A DNA stretch of 64,000 nucleotides. Source: Hydractinia symbiolongicarpus (Eukaryota > Cnidaria > Hydrozoa > Anthoathecata > Hydractiniidae). The position numbers and the translations under genes were made by a program. The notes below the pieces were generated by a model. It was not told the DNA's origin. It saw nothing but the letters and a program-made list of their open reading frames with translations, and did no database searches. Positions 26,401-39,634 of the stretch are shown here, piece by piece; the stretch's first letter is position 1, and each line of letters opens with the position of its first letter. The stretch is from assembly GCF_029227915.1 (NCBI RefSeq), contig NC_079885.1, positions 29,143,001-29,207,000 on the forward strand, read 5' to 3'.

Positions 26401-26605
26401 TTGTTGTTTTCAAAAATGTTTTCATTTTTGATGAAACGCTTAATGAAAGGGGTTTAATCGCCGGCAAACGAAAACTCGCGATTTCCCGTAAATCACGGGC
26501 TTGGCCCGTATAGTCGAATGTATACAAAGAAAGCACCCTGTGAGTAAACTCATTTCCAGAACGATTTTTTAAATTAGTTTTTCACCACTAAAACGCATAA
26601 GACTT

Positions 26606-26984
26606 GTAGTTTTCAAAAATGTTTTCATTTTTGATGAGACGCTGAATAAAAGAAGTTTAATCGCCGTCAAACGAAAACCCGCGATTTCCCGTAAATCCCG
26701 GGCTTGGCCCGTAAAGTCCAAAGTATACAAAGAAAGTACCCAGGGAGTAAACTCATTTCCCAAACGATTTTTTAAATTATTTTCTCACCACTAAAACGCA
26801 TGAGACTTGTAGTTTTCAAAAGTGTTTTCATTTTTGATGAGACGCTGAATAAAAGAAGTTTAATCGCTGGCGAACGAAAACCCGCGATTTCCCGTAAATC
26901 CCGGGCTTGGCCCGTAAAGTTGTATGTATCTAAAGAAAGTACCCAGGGAGTAAACTGATTTCGCGAACGATTTTTCAAATTATT
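26606..26984. repeat. Junction between satellite domains A and B
   Basis: Domain-A variants (CCGTCAAACG monomer, GTTTTTCACCAC) end here. A monomer with GCTGGCGAACG and GTTGTATGTATC follows and leads into the first CTGCACCACTAGAAC at about 26,985. GAGACGGTG monomers are not seen after about 25,020. The register is not broken at the junction, which favours exchange between related arrays over insertion of something unrelated. Confidence 0.7.
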
Positions 26985-29900
26985 TCTGCACCACTAGAAC
27001 GAATGAGACTTGTAGTTTTCAAAAATGTTTTCATTTTTAATGAGACCATTAATGAAAGAGGTTTAATCGCCGGCAAACGAAAACCCACGATTTCCCGTAA
27101 ATCCCGGGCTTGGTCCGTATAGTCGAATGTATACAAAGAAAGTATCCAGGGAGTAAACTCATTTCCCGAACGTTTTTTTAAATTATTTTTTCACCACTAA
27201 AACGCACGAGATTTGTAGTTTTCAAAAATGTTTTCATTTTTGATGAGACGCTTAATGAAAGGGGTTTAATCGCCGGTAAACGAAACCCCGCGATTTCCCG
27301 TAAATCCCGGGCTTGGCCCGTATAGTCGAATGTATACAAAGAAAGTACCCTGTGAGTAAACTCATTTCCAGAACGATTTTTTAAATTATTTTTTCACCAC
27401 TAAAACGCATAAGACTTGTTGTTTTCAAAAATGTTTTCATTTTTGATTAGACGCTTAATAAAAGAAGTTTAATCGCCAGCAAACGAAAACCCGCGATTTC
27501 CCGTGAATCCCGGGCTTGGCCCGTATAGTCAAAAGTATACAAAGAAAGTACCCAGGGAGTAAACTGATTTCCCGAACGATTTTTCAAATTATTTCTGCAC
27601 CACTAGAACGAATGAGACTTGTAGTTTTCAAAAATGTTTTCATTTTTAATGAGGACATTAATGAAAGAGGTTTAATCGCCGGCAAACGAAAACCCACGAT
27701 TTCCCGTAAATCCCGGGCTTGGTTCGTATAGTCGAATGTATACAAAGAAAGTACCCAGGGAGTAAACTCATTTCCCGAACGTTTTTTTAAATTATTTTTT
27801 CACCACTAAAACGCACGAGATTTGTAGTTTTCAAAAATGTTTTCATTTTTGATGAGACGCCTAATAAAAGGGGTTTAATCGCCAGCAAACGAAAACCCGC
27901 GATTTCCCGTGAATCCCGGGCTTGGCCCGTATAGTCAAAAGTATACAAAGAAAGTACCCAGGGAGTAAACTGATTTCCCGAACGATTTTTCAAATTATTT
28001 CTGCACCACTAGAACGAATGAGACTTGTAGTTTTCAAAAATGTTTTCATTTTTAATGAGGACATTAATGAAAGAGGTTTAATCGCCGGCAAACGAAAACC
28101 CACGATTTCCCGTAAATCCCGGGCTTGGTTCGTATAGTCGAATGTATACAAAGAAAGTACCCAGGGAGTAAACTCATTTCCCGAACGTTTTTTTAAATTA
28201 TTTTTTCACCACTAAAACGCACGAGATTTGTAGTTTTCAAAAATGTTTTCATTTTTGATGAGACGCCTAATAAAAGGGGTTTAATCGCCGGCAAACGAAA
28301 ACCCACGATTTCCCTTAAATCCCGCACTCGGCCCGTATAGTCAAAAGTATACAAAGAAAGTACCCAGGGAGTAAACTGATTTCCCGGACGATTTTTCAAA
28401 TTATTTCTGCACCACTAGAACAAATGAGACTTGTAGTTTTCAAAAATATTTTCATTTTTGATGAAACGCTTAATGAAAGGGGTTTAATCGCCGGCAAACG
28501 AAAACTCGCGATTTCCCGTAAATCCCGGGCTTGGCCCGTATAGTCGAATGTCTACAAAGAAAGCACCCTGTGAGTAAACTCATTTCCCAAACGATTTTTT
28601 AAATTATTTTGTCACCACTAAAATGCATGAGACTTGTAGTTTTCAAAAGTGTTTTCATTTTTGATGAGACGCTGAATAAAAGAAGTTTAATCGCTGGCGA
28701 ACGAAAACCCGCGATTTCCCGTAAATCCCGGGCTTGGCCCGTATAGTTGTATGTATCTAAAGAAAGTACCCAGGGAGTAAACTGATTGCGCGAACGATTT
28801 TTCAATTTATTTCTGCACCACTAGAACGAATGAGACTTGTAGTTTTCAAAAATGTTTTCATTTTTAATGAGACCATTAATGAAAGAGGTTTAATCGCCGG
28901 CAAACGAAAACCCACGATTTCCCGTAAATCCCGGGCTTGGTCCGTATAGTCGAATGTATACAAAGAAAGTACCCAGGGAGTAAACTCATTTCTCGAACGT
29001 TTTTTTTAAATTATTTTTTCACCACTAAAACGCACGAGATTTGTAGTTTTCAAAAATGTTTTCATTTTTGATGAGACGCTTAATGAAAGGGGTTTAATCG
29101 CCGGCAAACGAAAACCCGCGATTTCCCGTAAATCCCGGGCTTGGCCCTTATAGTCGAATGTATACAAAGAAAGTACCCTGTGAGTAAACTCATTTCCAGA
29201 ACGATTTTTTAAATTATTTTTTCACCACTAAAACGCATAAGACTTGTTGTTTTCAAAAATCTTTTCATTTTTGATTAGACGCTTAATAAAAGAAGTTTAA
29301 TCGCCAGCAAACGAAAACTCGCGATTTCCCGTAAATCCTGGGCTTGGCCCGTATAGTCAAAAGTATACAAAGAAAGTACCCAGGGAGTAAACTGATTTCC
29401 CGAACGATTTTTCAAATTATTTCTGCACCACTAGAACGAATGAGACTTGTAGTTTTCAAAAATGTTTTCATTTTTAATGAGGACATTAAGGAAAGAGGTT
29501 TAATCGCCGGCAAACGAAAACCCACGATTTCCCGTAAATCCCGGGCTTGGTTCGTATAGTCGAATGTATACAAAGAAAGTACCCAGGGAGTAAACTCATT
29601 TCCCGAACGTTTTTTTAAATTATTTTTTCACCACTAAAACGCACGAGATTTGTAGTTTTCAAAAATGTTTTCATTTTTGATGAGACGCCTAATAAAAGGG
29701 GTTTAATCGCCAGCAAACGAAAACTCGCGATTTCCCGTGAATCCCGGGCTTGGCCCGTATAGTCAAAAGTATACAAAGAAAGTACCCAGGGAGTAAACTG
29801 ATTTCTTGAACGATTTTTCAAATTATTTCTGCACCACTAGAACGAATGAGACTTGTAGTTTTCAAAAATGTTTTCATTTTTAATGAGGACATTAATGAAA

Positions 29901-31910
29901 GAGGTTTAATCGCCGGCAAACGAAAACCCACGATTTCCCGTAAATCCCGGGCTTGGTTCGTATAGTCGAATGTATACAAAGAAAGTACCCAGGGAGTAAA
30001 CTCATTTCCCGAACGTTTTTTTAAATTATTTTTTCACCACTAAAACGCACGAGATTTGTAGTTTTCAAAAATGTTTTCATTTTTGATGAGACGCCTAATA
30101 AAAGGGGTTTAATCGCCGGCAAACGAAAACCCACGATTTCCCTTAAATCCCGCACTCGGCCCGTATAGTCAAAAGTATACAAAGAAAGTACCCAGGGAGT
30201 AAACTGATTTCCCGGACGATTTTTCAAATTATTTCTGCACCACTAGAACAAATGAGACTTGTAGTTTTCAAAAATGTTTTCATTTTTGATGAAACGCTTA
30301 ATGAAAGGGGTTTAATCGCCGGCAAACGAAAACTCGCGATTTCCCGTAAATCCCGGGCTTGGCCCGTATAGTCGAATGTCTACAAAGAAAGCACCCTGTG
30401 AGTAAACTCATTTCCCAAACGATTTTTTAAATTATTTTGTCACCACTAAAACGCATGAGACTTGTAGTTTTCAAAAGTGTTTTCATTTTTGATGAGACGC
30501 TGAATAAAAGAAGTTTAATCGCCGGCAAACGAAAACCCACGATTTCCCTTAAATCCCGCACTCGGCCCGTATAGTCAAAAGTATACAAAGAAAGTACCCA
30601 GGGAGTAAACTGATTTCCCGGACGATTTTTCAAATTATTTCTGCACCACTAGAACAAATGAGACTTGTAGTTTTCAAAAATGTTTTCATTTTTGATGAAA
30701 CGCTTAATGAAAGGGGTTTAATCGCCGGCAAACGAAAACTCGCGATTTCCCGTAAATCCCGGGCTTGGCCCGTATAGTCGAATGTCTACAAAGAAAGCAC
30801 CCTGTGAGTAAACTCATTTCCCAAACGATTTTTTAAATTATTTTGTCACCACTAAAACGCATGAGACTTGTAGTTTTCAAAAGTGTTTTCATTTTTGATG
30901 AGACGCTGAATAAAAGAAGTTTAATCGCTGGCGAACGAAAACCCGCGATTTCCCGTAAATCCCGGGCTTGGCCCGTATAGTTGTATGTATCTAAAGAAAG
31001 TACCCAGGGAGTAAACTGATTTCGCGAACGATTTTTCAAATTATTTCTGCACCACTAGAACGAATGAGACTTGTAGTTTTCAAAAATGTTTTCAATTTTA
31101 ATGAGACCATTAATGAAAGAGGTTTAATCGCCGGCAAACGAAAACCCACGATTTCCCGTAAATCCCGGGCTTGGTCCGTATAGTCGAATGTATACAAAGA
31201 AAGTACCCAGGGAGTAAACTCATTTCTCGAACGTTTTTTTTAAATTATTTTTTCACCACTAAAACGCACGAGATTTGTAGTTTTCAAAAATGTTTTCATT
31301 TTTGATGAGACGCTTAATGAAAGGGGTTTAATCGCCGGCAAACGAAAACCCGCGATTTCCCGTAAATCCCGGGCTTGGCCCTTATAGTCCAATGTATACA
31401 AAGAAAGTACCCTGTGAGTAAACTCATTTCCAGAACGATTTTTTAAATTATTTTTTCACCACTAAAACGCATAAGACTTGTTGTTTTCAAAAATCTTTTC
31501 ATTTTTGATTAGACGCTTAATAAAAGAAGTTTAATCGCCAGCAAACGAAAACTCGCGATTTCCCGTAAATCCTGGGCTTGGCCCGTATAGTCAAAAGTAT
31601 ACAAAGAAAGTACCCAGGGAGTAAACTGATTTCCTGAAGGATTTTTCAAATTATTTCTGCACCACTAGAACGAATGAGACTTGTAGTTTTCAAAAATGTT
31701 TTCATTTTTAATGAGGACATTAATGAAAGAGGTTTAATCGCCTGCAAACGAAAACCCACGATTTCCCGTAAATCCCGGGCTTGGTCCGTATAGTCGAATG
31801 TATACAAAGAAAGTACCCAGGGAGTAAACTCATTTCCCGAACGTTTTTTTAAATTATTTTTTCACCACTAAAACGCACGAGATTTGTAGTTTTCAAAAAT
31901 GTTTTCATTT
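26771..31910. repeat. Domain B: 9-monomer HOR, two copies and a partial third
   Basis: The marker GTTGTATGTATC with GCTGGCGAACG occurs at 26,919, 28,746 and 30,980, spaced 1,827 and 2,234 bp. The second copy is 406 bp longer: the dimer with CCCTTAAATCCCGCACTCGG occurs once in copy 1 (near 28,313) and twice in copy 2 (near 30,141 and 30,547). The repeat also carries GAGGACATTAATG, CGTTTTTTTAAATT and GATTTGTAGTT monomers. The third copy is followed to about 31,910. Confidence 0.8.
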
Positions 31911-34117
31911 TTGATGAGACGCTTAATGAAAGGGGTTTAATCGCCGGCAAACGAAAACCCGCGATTTCCCGTAAATCCCGGGCTTGGCCCGTATAGTCGA
32001 ATGTATACAAAGAACGTACCCTGTGAGTAAACTCATTTCCAGAACGATTTTTTAAATTATTTATTCACCACTAAAACGCATAAGACTTGTTGTTTTCAAA
32101 AATGTTTTCATTTTTGATGAGACGCTTAATAAAAGAAGTTTAATCGCCGGCAAACAAAAACCCGTAATTTCCCGTAAATCCCGGGCTTGGCCCGTATAGG
32201 CAAAAGTATACAAAGAAAGAGCCCAGGGAGTAAACTGATTTCCCGGACGATTTTTCAAATTATTTCTGCACCACTAGAACAAATGAGACTTGTAGTTTTT
32301 AAAAATGTTTTCATGTTTAATGAGACGCTTAATTTAAAAGGTTTTATCGCCGGCAAACGAAAACCCGTGATTTCCCGTAAATCCCGGACTCGGCTCGTAT
32401 AGTCAAAAGTATACAAAGAAAGTACCCAGGGAGTAAACGCATTTCCCGAACGATTTTGAAAATTATTTTTTCACCACTAAAACGTATGAGACTTGTAGTT
32501 TTCAAAAATGTTTTCATTTTTGATGAAACGCTTAATGAAAGGGGTTTAATCGCCGGCAAACGAAAACCCGCGATTTCCCGTAAATCTCGGGCTTGGCCCG
32601 TATAGTCGAATGTATACAAAGAAAGCACCCTGTGAGTAAGCTCATTTCCAGAACGATTTTTTAAGTTAGTTTTTCACCACTAAAACGCATAAGAGTTGTA
32701 GTTTTCAAAAATGTTTTCATTTTTGATGAGACGCTGAATAAAAGAAATTTAATTGCCGTCAAACGAAAACCCGCGATTTCCCGTAAATCCTGGGCTTGGC
32801 CCGTATAGACAAAAGTATGCAAAGAAAGTACCCAGGGAGTAAACTCATTTCCCGAACGATTTTTTAAATTATTTTTTCACCACTAAAACGCACGAGATTT
32901 GTAGTTTTCACAAATGTTTTCATTTTTGATGAGACGCTTAGTGAAACGGGTTTAATCGCCGGCAAACGAAAACCCGCGATTTCCCGAAAATCGCGGGCTT
33001 GGCCTGTATAGTCGAATGTATAAAAAGAAAGTACCTTGTGAGTAAACTCATTTCCAGAACGATTTTTCAAATTATTTTTCCACCACTAAAACGCACGAGA
33101 TTTGTAGTTTTCAAAAATGTTTTCATTTTTGATGAGACGCTTAGTGAAACGGGATTAATCGCCGGCAAACGAAAACCCGCGATTTCCCGTAAATCCCGGG
33201 CTTGGCCCGTATAGTCGAATGTATACAAAGAAAGTACCCTGTGAGTAAACTCATTTCCAGAACGATTTTTTAAATTATTTTTCCACCACTAAAACGCATA
33301 AGACTTGTAGTTTACAAAAATGTTTTTATTTTTGATGAGACGCTTAATGAAAGGGGTTTAATTGCCGGCAAACGAAAACCCGCGATTTCCCGTAAATCCC
33401 GGGCTTGGCCCGTATAGTCGAATGTATACAAAGAAAGTACCCTGTGAGCAAACTCATTTCCAGAACGATTTTTTAAATTATTTTTTCACCACTAAAACGC
33501 ATAAGACTTGTTGTTTTCAAAAATGTTTTCATTTTTGATGAGACGCTTAGTGAAACGGGATTAATCGCCGGCAAACGAAAACCCGCGATTTCCCGTAAAT
33601 CCCGGGCTTGGCCCGTATAGTCGAATGTATACAAAGAAAGTACCCTGTGAGTAAACTCATTTCCAGAACGATTTTTTAAATTATTTTTCCACCACTAAAA
33701 CGCATAAGACTTCTAGTTTACAAAAATGTTTTCATTTTTGATGAGACGCTTAATGAAAGGGGTTTAATTGCCGGCAAACGAAAACCCGCGATTTCCCGTA
33801 AATCCCGGGCTTGGCCCGTATAGTCGAATGTATACAAAGAAAGTACCCTGTGAGCAAACTCATTTCCAGAACGATTTTTTAAATTATTTTTTCACCACTA
33901 AAACGCATAAGACTTGTTGTTTTCAAAAATGTTTTCATTTTTGATGAGACGCTTAATAAAAGAAGTTTAATCGCCGGCAAACGAAAACCCGTAATTTCCC
34001 GTAAATCCCGGGCTTGGCCCGTATAGTCAAAAGTATACAAAGAAAGTACCCAGGGAGTAAACTGATTTCCCGGACGATTTTTCAAATTATTTCTGCACCA
34101 CTAGAACAAATGAGACT
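31911..34117. repeat. Domain B: mixed monomers with a dimer duplication
   Basis: Continuous 203-bp units. A dimer marked by AGTGAAACGGGATTAATCGCC (33,145 and 33,551) and GAGCAAACTCATTTCC (33,447 and 33,852) is present twice in tandem, about 33.12-33.53 and 33.53-33.93 kb, offset 406 bp. A monomer at about 32,300 with CATGTTTAATGAGACGC and GTTTTATCGCC foreshadows the 6-mer HOR that starts at 34,118. Confidence 0.75.
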
Positions 34118-37100
34118 GGTAGTTTTCAAAAATGTTTTCATGTTTAATGAGACGCTTAATAAAAGAGGTTTTATCGCCGGCAAACGAAAACCCGTGATTT
34201 CCCGTAAATCCCGGACTCGGCCCGTATAGTCAAAAGTATACAAAGAAAGTACCCAGGGAGTAAACGCATTTCCCGAACGATTTTTAAAATTATTTTTTCA
34301 TCACTAAAACGTATGAGACTTGTAGTTTTCAAAAATGTTTTCATTTTTGATGAAACGCTAAATGAAAGGGGTTTAATCGCCGGCAAACGAAAACCAGCGA
34401 CTTCCCGTAAATCCCGGGCTTGGCCCGTATAGTCGAATGTATACAAAGAAAGCACCCTGTGAGTAAACTCATTTCCAGAACGATTTTTTAAGTTAGTTTT
34501 TCACCACTAAAACGCATAAGACTTGTAGTTTTCAAAAATGTTTTCATTTTTGATGAGACGCTGAATAAAAGAAGTTTAATCGCCGTCAAACGAAAACCCG
34601 CGATTTCCCGTAAATCCCGGGCATGGCCCGTATAGTCAAAAGTATGCAAAGAAAGTACCCAGGGAGTAAACTCATTTCCCGAACGATTTTTTAAATTATT
34701 TTTTCACCACTAAAACGCACGAGATTTGTAGTTTTCAAAAATGTTTTCATTTCTGATGACACGCTTAGTGAAACGGGTTTAATCGCCGGCAAACGAAAAC
34801 CCGCGATTTCCCGTAAATCCCGGGCTTGGCCGGTATAGTCGAATGTATACAAAGAAAGTACCCTGTGAGTAAACTCATTTCCAGAACGTTTTTTTAAATT
34901 ATTTTTCCACCACTAAAACGCATAAGACTTGTAGTTTACAAAAATGTTTTCATTTTTGATGAGACGCTTAATGAAAGGGGTTTAATCGCCGGCAAACGAA
35001 AACCCGCGATTTCCCGTAAATCCCTGGCTTGGCCCGTATAGTCGAATGTATACAAAGAAAGTACCCTGTGAGCAAACTCATTTCCAGAACGATTTTTTAA
35101 ATTATTTTTTCACCACTAAAACGCATAAGACTTGTTGTTTTAAAAAATGTTCTCATTTTTGATGAGACGCTTAATAAAAGAAGTTTAATCGCCGGCAAAC
35201 GAAAACCCGTAATTTCCCGTAAATCCCGGGCTTGGCCCGTATAGTCAAAAGTATACAAAGAAAGTACCCAGGGAGTAAACTGATTTCCCGGACGATTTTT
35301 CAAATTATTTCTGCACCACTAGAACAAATGAGACTGGTAGTTTTCAAAAATGTTTTCATGTTTAATGAGACGCTTAATAAAAGAGGTTTTATCGCCGGCA
35401 AACGAAAACCCGTGATTTCCCGTAAATCCCGGACTCGGCCCGTATAGTCAAAAGTATACAAAGAAAGAACCCAGGGAGTAAACGCATTTCCCGAACGATT
35501 TTTAAAACTAATTTTTCATCACTAAAACGTATGAGACTTGTAGTTTTCAAAAATGTTTTCATTTTTGATGAAACGCTTAATGAAAGGGGTTTAATCGCCG
35601 GCAAACGAAAACCAGCGACTTCCCGTAAATCCCGGGCTTGGCCCGTATAGTCGAATGTATACAAAGAGAGCACCCTGTGAGTAAACTCATTTCCAGAACG
35701 ATTTTTTAAGTTAGTTTTTCACCACTAAAACGCATAAGACTTGTAGTTTTCAAAAATGTTTTCATTTTTGATGAGACGCTGAATAAAAGAAGTTTAATCG
35801 CCGTCAAACGAAAACCCGCGATTTCCCGTAAAACCCGGGCTTGGCCCGTATAGTCAAAAGTATGCAAAGAAAGTACCCAGGGAGTAAACTCATTTCCCGA
35901 ACGATTTTTTAAATTATTTTTTCACCACTAAAACGCACGAGATTTGTAGTTTTCAAAAATGTTTTCATTTTTGATGAGACGCTTAGTGAAACGGGTTTAA
36001 TCGCCGGCAAACGAAAACCCGCGATTTCCCGTAAATCTCGGGCTTGGCCCGTATAGTCGAATGTATACAAAGAAAGTACCCTGTGAGTAAACTCATTTCC
36101 AGAACGATTTTTTAAATTATTTTTCCACCACTAAAACGCATAAGACTTGTAGTTTACAAAAATGTTTTCATTTTTGATGAGACGCTTAATGAAAGGGGTT
36201 TAATCGCCGGCAAACGAAAACCCGCGATTTCCCGTAAATCCTGGGCTTGGTCCGTATAGTCGAATGTATACAAAGAAAGTACCCTGTGAGCAAACTCATT
36301 TCCAGAACGATTTTTTAAATTATTTTTTCACCACTAAAACGCATAAGACTTGTTGTTTTCAAAAATGTTTTCATTTTTGATGAGACGCTTAATAAAAGAA
36401 GTTTAATCGCCGGCAAACGAAAACCCGTAATTTCCCGTAAATCCCGGGCTTGGCCCGTATAGTCAAAAGTATACAAAGAAAGTACCCAGGGAGTAAACTG
36501 ATTTCCCGGACGATTTTTCAAATTATTTCTGCACCACTAGAACAAATGAGACTGGTAGTTTTCAAAAATGTTTTCATGTTTAATGAGACGCTTAATAAAA
36601 GAGGTTTTATCGCCGGCAAACGAAAACCCGTGATTTCCCGTAAATCCCGGACTCGGCCCGTATAGTCAAAAGTATACAAAGAAAGTACCCAGGGAGTAAA
36701 CGCATTTCCCGAACGATTTTTAAAATTATTTTTTCATCACTAAAACGTATGAGACTTGTAGTTTTCAAAAATGTTTTCATTTTTGATGAAACGCCTAATA
36801 AAAGGGGTTTAATCGCCGGCAAACGAAAACCAGCGACTTCCCGTAAATCCCGGGCTTGGCCCGTATAGTCGAATGTATACAAAGAAAGCACCCTGTGAGT
36901 AAACTCATTTCCAGAACGATTTTTTAAGTTAGTTTTTCACCACTAAAACGCATAAGACTTGTAGTTTTCAAAAATGTTTTCATTTTTGATGAGACGCTGA
37001 ATAAAAGAAGTTTAATCGCCGTCAAACGAAAACCCGCGATTTCCCGTAAATCCCGGGCTTGGCCCGTATAGTCAAAAGTATGCAAAGAAAGTACCCAGGG

Positions 37101-38989
37101 AGTAAACTCATTTCCCGAACGATTTTTTAAATTATTTTTTCACCACTAAAACGCACGAGATTTGTAGTTTTCAAAAATGTTTTCATTTTTGATGAAACGC
37201 TTAGTGAAACGGGTTTAATCGCCGGCAAACGAAAACCCTCGATTTCCCGTAAATCCCGGGCTTGGCCCGTATAGTCGAATGTATACAAAGAAAGTACCCT
37301 GTGAGTAAACTCATTTCCCCAACGATTTTTTAAATTATTTTTTCACCACTAAAACGCATAAGACTTGTTGTTTTCAAAAATGTTTTCATTTTTGATGAGA
37401 CGCTTAATAAAAGAAGTTTAATCGCCGGCAAACGAAAACCCGTAATTTCCCGTAAATCCCGGGCTTGGCCCGTATAGTCAAAAGTATACAAAGAAAGTAC
37501 CCAGGGAGTAAACTGATTTCCCGGACGATTTTTCAAATTATTTCTGCACCACTAGAACAAATGAGACTGGTAGTTTTCAAAAATGTTTTCATGTTTAATG
37601 AGACGCTTAATAAAAGAGGTTTTATCGCCGGCAAACGAAAACCCGTGATTTCCCGTAAATCCCGGACTCGGCCCGTATAGTCAAAAGTATACAAAGAAAG
37701 TACCCAGGGAGTAAACGCATTTCCCGAACGATTTTTAAAATTATTTTTTCATCACTAAAACGTATGAGACTTGTAGTTTTCAAAAATGTTTTCATTTTTG
37801 ATGAAACGCCTAATGAAAGGGGTTTAATCGCCGGCAAACGAAAACCAGCGACTTCCCGTAAATCCCGGGCTTGGCCCGTATAGTCGAATGTATACAAAGA
37901 AAGCACCCTGTGAGTAAACTCATTTCCAGAACGATTTTTTAAGTTAGTTTTTCACCACTAAAACGCATAAGACTTGTAGTTTTCAAAAATGTTTTCATTT
38001 TTGATGAGACGCTGAATAAAAGAAGTTTAATCGCCGTCAAACGAAAACCCGCGATTTCCCGTAAATCCCGGGCTTGGCCCGTATAGTCAAAAGTATGCAA
38101 AGAAAGTACCCAGGGAGTAAACTCATTTCCCGAACGATTTTTTAAATTATTTTTTCACCACTAAAACGCACGAGATTTGTAGTTTTCAAAAATGTTTTCA
38201 TTTTTGATGAAACGCTTAGTGAAACGGGTTTAATCGCCGGCAAACGAAAACCCGCGATTTCCCGTAAATCCCGGGCTTGGCCCGTATAGTCGAATGTATA
38301 CAAAGAAAGTACCCTGTGAGTAAACTCATTTCCCCAACGATTTTTTAAATTATTTTTTCACCACTAAAACGCATAAGACTTGTAGTTTTCAAAAATGTTT
38401 TCATTTTTGATGAGACGCTGAATAAAAGAAGTTTAATCGCCGTCAAACGAAAACCCGCGATTTCCCGTAAATCCCGGGCTTGGCCCGTATAGTCAAAAGT
38501 ATGCAAAGAAAGTACCCAGGGAGTAAACTCATTTCCCGAACGATTTCTTAAATTATTTTTTCACCACTAAAACGCACGAGATTTGTAGTTTTTAAAAATG
38601 TTTTCATTTTTGATGAGACGCTTAGTGAAACGGGTTTAATCGCCGGCAAACGAAAACCCGCGATTTCCCGTAAATCCCGGGCTTGGCCCGTATAGTCGAA
38701 TGTATACAAAGAAAGTACCCTGTGAGTAAACTCATTTCCCCAACGATTTTTTAAATTATTTTTTCACCACTAAAACGCATAAGACTTGTTGTTTTCAAAA
38801 ATGTTTTAATTTTTGATGAGACGCTTAATAAAAGAAGTTTAATCGCCGGCAAACGAAAACCCGCGATTTCCCGTAAATCCCGGGCTTGGCCTGTATAGTC
38901 AAAAGTATACAAAGAAGGTACCCAGGGAGTAAACTGATTTCCCGGACGATTTTTCAAATTATTTCTGCACCACTAGAACAAATGAGACT
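34118..38989. repeat. Domain B: 6-monomer HOR, four copies (1,218/1,218/1,015/1,421 bp)
   Basis: Copies start at the GAGACTGGTAGTTTTC monomers at 34,118, 35,336, 36,554 and 37,569, and the matching monomer at 38,990 has the common TTGTAG. Each copy has CATGTTTAATGAG, ACCAGCGACTTCCCG, AAGTATGCAAAG and CTTAGTGAAACGGG monomers in the same order. The third copy lacks one monomer (the CTTAATGAAAGGGG unit with GAGCAAAC). The fourth is one monomer longer. Copy-number change is by whole monomers only. Confidence 0.87.
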
Positions 38990-39634
38990 TGTAGTTTTCA
39001 AAAATGTTTTCATTTTTAATGAGACGCTTAATGAAAGAGGTTTTATCGCCGGCAAACGAAAACCCGTGATTTCCCGTAAATCCCGGACTCGGCCCGTATA
39101 GTCAAAAGTATACAAAGAAAGTACCCAGGGAGTAAACGCATTTCCCGAACGATTTTTAAAATTATTTTTTCACCACTAAAACGCATGAGACTTGTTGTTT
39201 TCAAAAATGTTTTCATTTTTGATGAAACGCTTAATGAAAGGGGTTTAATCGCCGGCAAACGAAAACTCGCGATTTCCCGTAAATCCCGGGCTTGGCCCGT
39301 ATAGTCGAATGTATACAAAGAAAGCACCCTGTGAGTAAACTCATTTCCAGAACGATTTTTTAAATTAGTTTTTCACCACTAAAACGCATAAGACTTGTAG
39401 TTTTCAAAAATGTTTTCATTTTTGATGAGACGCTGAATAAAAGAAGTTTAATCGCCGTCAAACGAAAACCCGCGATTTCCCGTAAATCCCGGGCTTGGCC
39501 CGTATAGTCAAAAGTATACAAAGAAAGTACCCAGGGAGTAAACGCATTTCCCGAACGATTTTTAAAATTATTTTTTCACCACTAAAACGCATGAGACTTG
39601 TTGCTTTCAAAAATGTTTTCATTTTTGATGAGAC
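38990..39634. repeat. Domain B: linking monomers
   Basis: Three monomers with GTTTTATCGCC, ACTCGCG and CCGTCAAACG variants. The stretch around 38,751-39,330 is closely matched 6,699 bp (33 monomers) downstream at 45,450-46,030, including GAAGGTACCCAGG. No non-satellite sequence is seen. Confidence 0.7.

Larger units (their letters stand above)
21734..26605. repeat. Near-identical tandem duplication of a 12-mer (2 x 2,436 bp)
   Basis: Copy 1 is about 21,734-24,169 and copy 2 about 24,170-26,605. Rare variants repeat at exactly 2,436 bp: GTACACATAGAAAG (23,881 and 26,317), AAATCACGGGC (24,055 and 26,491), CCGAACAATTTTTTAAATT (23,108 and 25,544) and a CCGCCAAACG monomer (22,607 and 25,043). The breakpoint near 24,160-24,190 is a hybrid monomer, TTTTTAAAAATG followed by TTTAAATTTTTG, a combination not seen at the start of copy 1. 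This overlaps the end of the 16-mer segment, so it is the later event. Confidence 0.85.

Noticed and set aside
34014-34229. Plus-strand open frames of about 71 codons recurring with each repeat, rich in Lys and Arg, read as a small basic protein
   Set aside because: They start at TTG in the GGCTTGGCCCG core, overlap the minus-strand frames base for base, and follow the monomer's variants rather than any codon pattern.
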